Source: Victivallales bacterium (GTDB taxonomy: Bacteria > Verrucomicrobiota > Lentisphaeria > Oligosphaerales > Lenti-02). From it: a stretch of 8,255 bases of DNA. The notes beneath the pieces are model-generated. The model did no database searches. It worked only from the letters and a program-made list of their open reading frames with translations, and was not told where the DNA came from. Numbering within the stretch: the first letter of the stretch is position 1; every line of letters begins with the position of its first letter. Both the position numbers and the translations under genes were made by a program. The DNA lies in contig JABGQJ010000324.1 in NCBI GenBank assembly GCA_018648945.1, positions 1 to 8,255 of the forward strand, in the 5' to 3' direction. Below, in pieces: positions 6,605 through 8,255 of the stretch.

Positions 6605-8158
6605 ATGCAGCTTGTCATACTCCAACCCCCGTATCCCGTAGCCGAAACCAGCGAGGCCGCAATGGCCTGCCTGGAATGGCAGCGACAGAAGCTCGCGGCG
6701 CTGGCTCCCGACGAGACCGACTTCGTGCTCCTACCCGAGTACGCCAATGCGCCGGGACTCAGTGCCCCACACCTCCTGGACTTCGTCCGGGATCCAGGCG
6801 CGCACTTTGTCGCCGACCTCTCAGGCGAGGCCAGGCGCCTGGAAGCCTGGCTGGTGGCGGGGATCGCGGTCGAGCATGGCGGCGTGCTGCGCAATCGCAC
6901 GGTGGTGTTCAGCCCCGAGGGCGGCACGGCTGGGCATTACGACAAGGTCCATCTCCCCGCTGCGGAGGCCGAGATGGGACTCGTGGCGGGCGCGGAGATC
7001 CCCGTCCTCGACCTCGGCATGCTGCGCCTGGGCGTGGCCACCTGCTTCGACGTCTACTTCCCCGAGCACTTTGCCGCTCTGGCCGCGCAACTGCCGGATT
7101 TGGTCGTCTCCCCGAGCTACCAGCGCTCGGAATCACCGGACCGCATCGAGTTCATGTCCCGATCACGTGCGTTGGACACGGGGTGCACCTTCGTCCGCGC
7201 CAGCTACGCCATGCCCACCGGCAACGGCGGCACCAGCCTCGTCGTCGGTCCCGATGGCGAGATCGTGGCCAACGCTGGCGCCGAGCCTGCGGTTCTGCAG
7301 GTGAGGATCGACCCTACGCAACGCTACGAAAAACCCGCCTCGCACGGCAAACCCCACGTGGAGCATCGCGAACTCATGGAACAGCACCGCCGCCCCGGTC
7401 TCTATCGCCCGAACTCCGAACGGGCCGAGGAACTCCTGAAGGCCCCCTTCCCTCGCCTCTGCGCCCACCGCGGGCTGTCCAATCTCTGCCCCGAGAACAC
7501 GCTCCCGGCCTTTGGCGCGGCCCTCGCCATGCCCGAGGTGAACGAGATCGAGTTGGATCTCTGGATGAGTGCCGATGGCGTCCCCGTGGTCTGCCACGAT
7601 CCGCAGGTGAACCGCACCACCGACGGCGAGGGGATCGTTACCGACCTCACCTGGGACCAGATCCGCGAGTTCGATGCAGGTTGTCGATTGGACGAGCGCT
7701 GGCGCGGCGTCCGCCTCCCTAGGTTCGAGGAAGTCCTCGATCTGGTGGATGGCCGGGCCATGATCAACATCCATATCAAGGCCCCCGGCCCGGATGGAAA
7801 GCTGGTCCGGCTCGTGGCCGATTTGCTGCGCGAACGGGGCATGACCCAGCTCGGCTACATCGCGGGCGAGGAGGATGTCTTGGCGGCAGCCCTCACCTGT
7901 GCACCGGAGATCCCCCGCGCCTGCTTAGCCCATCAGCGGGACGCGCCGCGCCTGATCGCCACTGCCCTACGCTACCAGTGCCAGCGCCTCCAGTTCTTCC
8001 GCAACGTCGAGGAAGAGCACTGCCGAGCGGCGGCCGAAGCCGGCCTCATCCGCAACCTATTCTGGTCGGACGAACTGACGGACGCCCAGCACTACGTGGA
8101 CATGGGCATCGATGTGCTCCTGACCAACGAAGCCCACCGCCTCCTGCCGCTGGTCTAG
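6605..8158 (+). CDS. Two-domain fusion: nitrilase-superfamily amidohydrolase + glycerophosphodiester phosphodiesterase
   Basis: The 517-aa protein joins two enzymes in one uninterrupted frame. Residues 1 to about 265 are a carbon-nitrogen hydrolase with the Glu-Lys-Cys triad: E45 in LLPEYANAP, K114 in HYDKVHLP, C147 in ATCFDVYFPE. Members cleave amides or nitriles. Residues about 283-517 are a GDPD domain, which splits glycerophosphodiesters to glycerol-3-phosphate and an alcohol: AHRG (287-290), PENT (296-299), E316 and D318 in EIELDLW, and H331 with D332. The third metal-binding Glu, usually in an N-I-E-x-K motif, is His390 here (INIHIK, 387-392). A short charged linker lies at about 255-282. 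There is no signal peptide, so both act in the cytoplasm. The start has a GGAGG site. It is the only gene on this strand here and is divergent from the MBL hydrolase. Domain calls are firm; the substrate and any coupling of the two activities are unknown. Confidence 0.92.
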   Translation: MQLVILQPPYPVAETSEAAMACLEWQRQKLAALAPDETDFVLLPEYANAPGLSAPHLLDFVRDPGAHFVADLSGEARRLEAWLVAGIAVEHGGVLRNRTVVFSPEGGTAGHYDKVHLPAAEAEMGLVAGAEIPVLDLGMLRLGVATCFDVYFPEHFAALAAQLPDLVVSPSYQRSESPDRIEFMSRSRALDTGCTFVRASYAMPTGNGGTSLVVGPDGEIVANAGAEPAVLQVRIDPTQRYEKPASHGKPHVEHRELMEQHRRPGLYRPNSERAEELLKAPFPRLCAHRGLSNLCPENTLPAFGAALAMPEVNEIELDLWMSADGVPVVCHDPQVNRTTDGEGIVTDLTWDQIREFDAGCRLDERWRGVRLPRFEEVLDLVDGRAMINIHIKAPGPDGKLVRLVADLLRERGMTQLGYIAGEEDVLAAALTCAPEIPRACLAHQRDAPRLIATALRYQCQRLQFFRNVEEEHCRAAAEAGLIRNLFWSDELTDAQHYVDMGIDVLLTNEAHRLLPLV

Positions 8159-8255
8159 CTTTGCTTCATGCGCCCTATTGCTACGCGTTTGAGGCAAGTC
8201 TGGGGCAGGGAACTGGGACTCGGGAAGGAAGCTCCGGAGCCTCTGCAGGAGGCGG
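8159..8255. other. Downstream region with GC-rich inverted repeats at window edge
   Basis: No gene is visible in these 97 bp. GCCTC (8239-8243) and GAGGC (8249-8253) form a 5-bp stem, and GCTCCGGAGC (8231-8240) is a perfect palindrome that overlaps it. Either could be part of a terminator for the fusion gene, but any T-tract would lie past the window edge. Confidence 0.3.

Noticed and set aside
6676..7722. A 348-codon Arg/Pro-rich frame inside the nitrilase-GDPD gene
   Set aside because: It is a +2 shadow of the real gene with the composition typical of GC-rich off-frame translation.

Overview
The window is from a GC-rich bacterial chromosome. The ribosomal protein gene rpsT (bS20, a protein found only in bacteria and organelles) fixes the domain. 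The phylum cannot be fixed. The MPNTPSAKK start of bS20 and a bacterial XPB-Bax1 pair are compatible with a deep-branching GC-rich lineage of the PVC or Armatimonadota kind, but that is only an impression. Coding density is high, codon use looks even across the window, and I see no mobile element, CRISPR array, tRNA or rRNA.

Left half (1-4594, all on the minus strand, so read from right to left). rpsT has its own candidate promoter and a strong intrinsic terminator. After it comes a tight three-gene cluster: an acyl-CoA synthetase (AMP-forming ligase, 595 aa), then 25 bp later an XPB/Rad25-family DNA helicase (461 aa, GTG start), then, overlapping it, a DUF790/Bax1-type nuclease that runs off the left edge. 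Helicase and nuclease are known partners in archaea, where XPB unwinds and Bax1 cuts DNA during repair. The fatty-acid ligase as first gene of the cluster is the odd member.

Right half (4595-8255). nagB (glucosamine-6-phosphate deaminase, plus strand) is divergent from rpsT and convergent, with a 10 bp gap, with an RNase Z-like metallo-beta-lactamase-fold hydrolase (minus strand). That gene is in turn divergent from a 517-aa plus-strand gene that fuses an N-terminal nitrilase-superfamily amidohydrolase to a C-terminal glycerophosphodiester phosphodiesterase (GDPD). Each domain has nearly all its expected catalytic residues, but one GDPD metal ligand position is His instead of Glu.

The most interesting items are the nitrilase-GDPD fusion with its His substitution, the ligase-XPB-Bax1 operon, and the nagB leader, where a well-placed ribosome binding site sits before an upstream in-frame ATG that homology does not support. 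No evidence makes the whole window a single system. A lipid-salvage link between the fusion protein and the acyl-CoA ligase is speculation.
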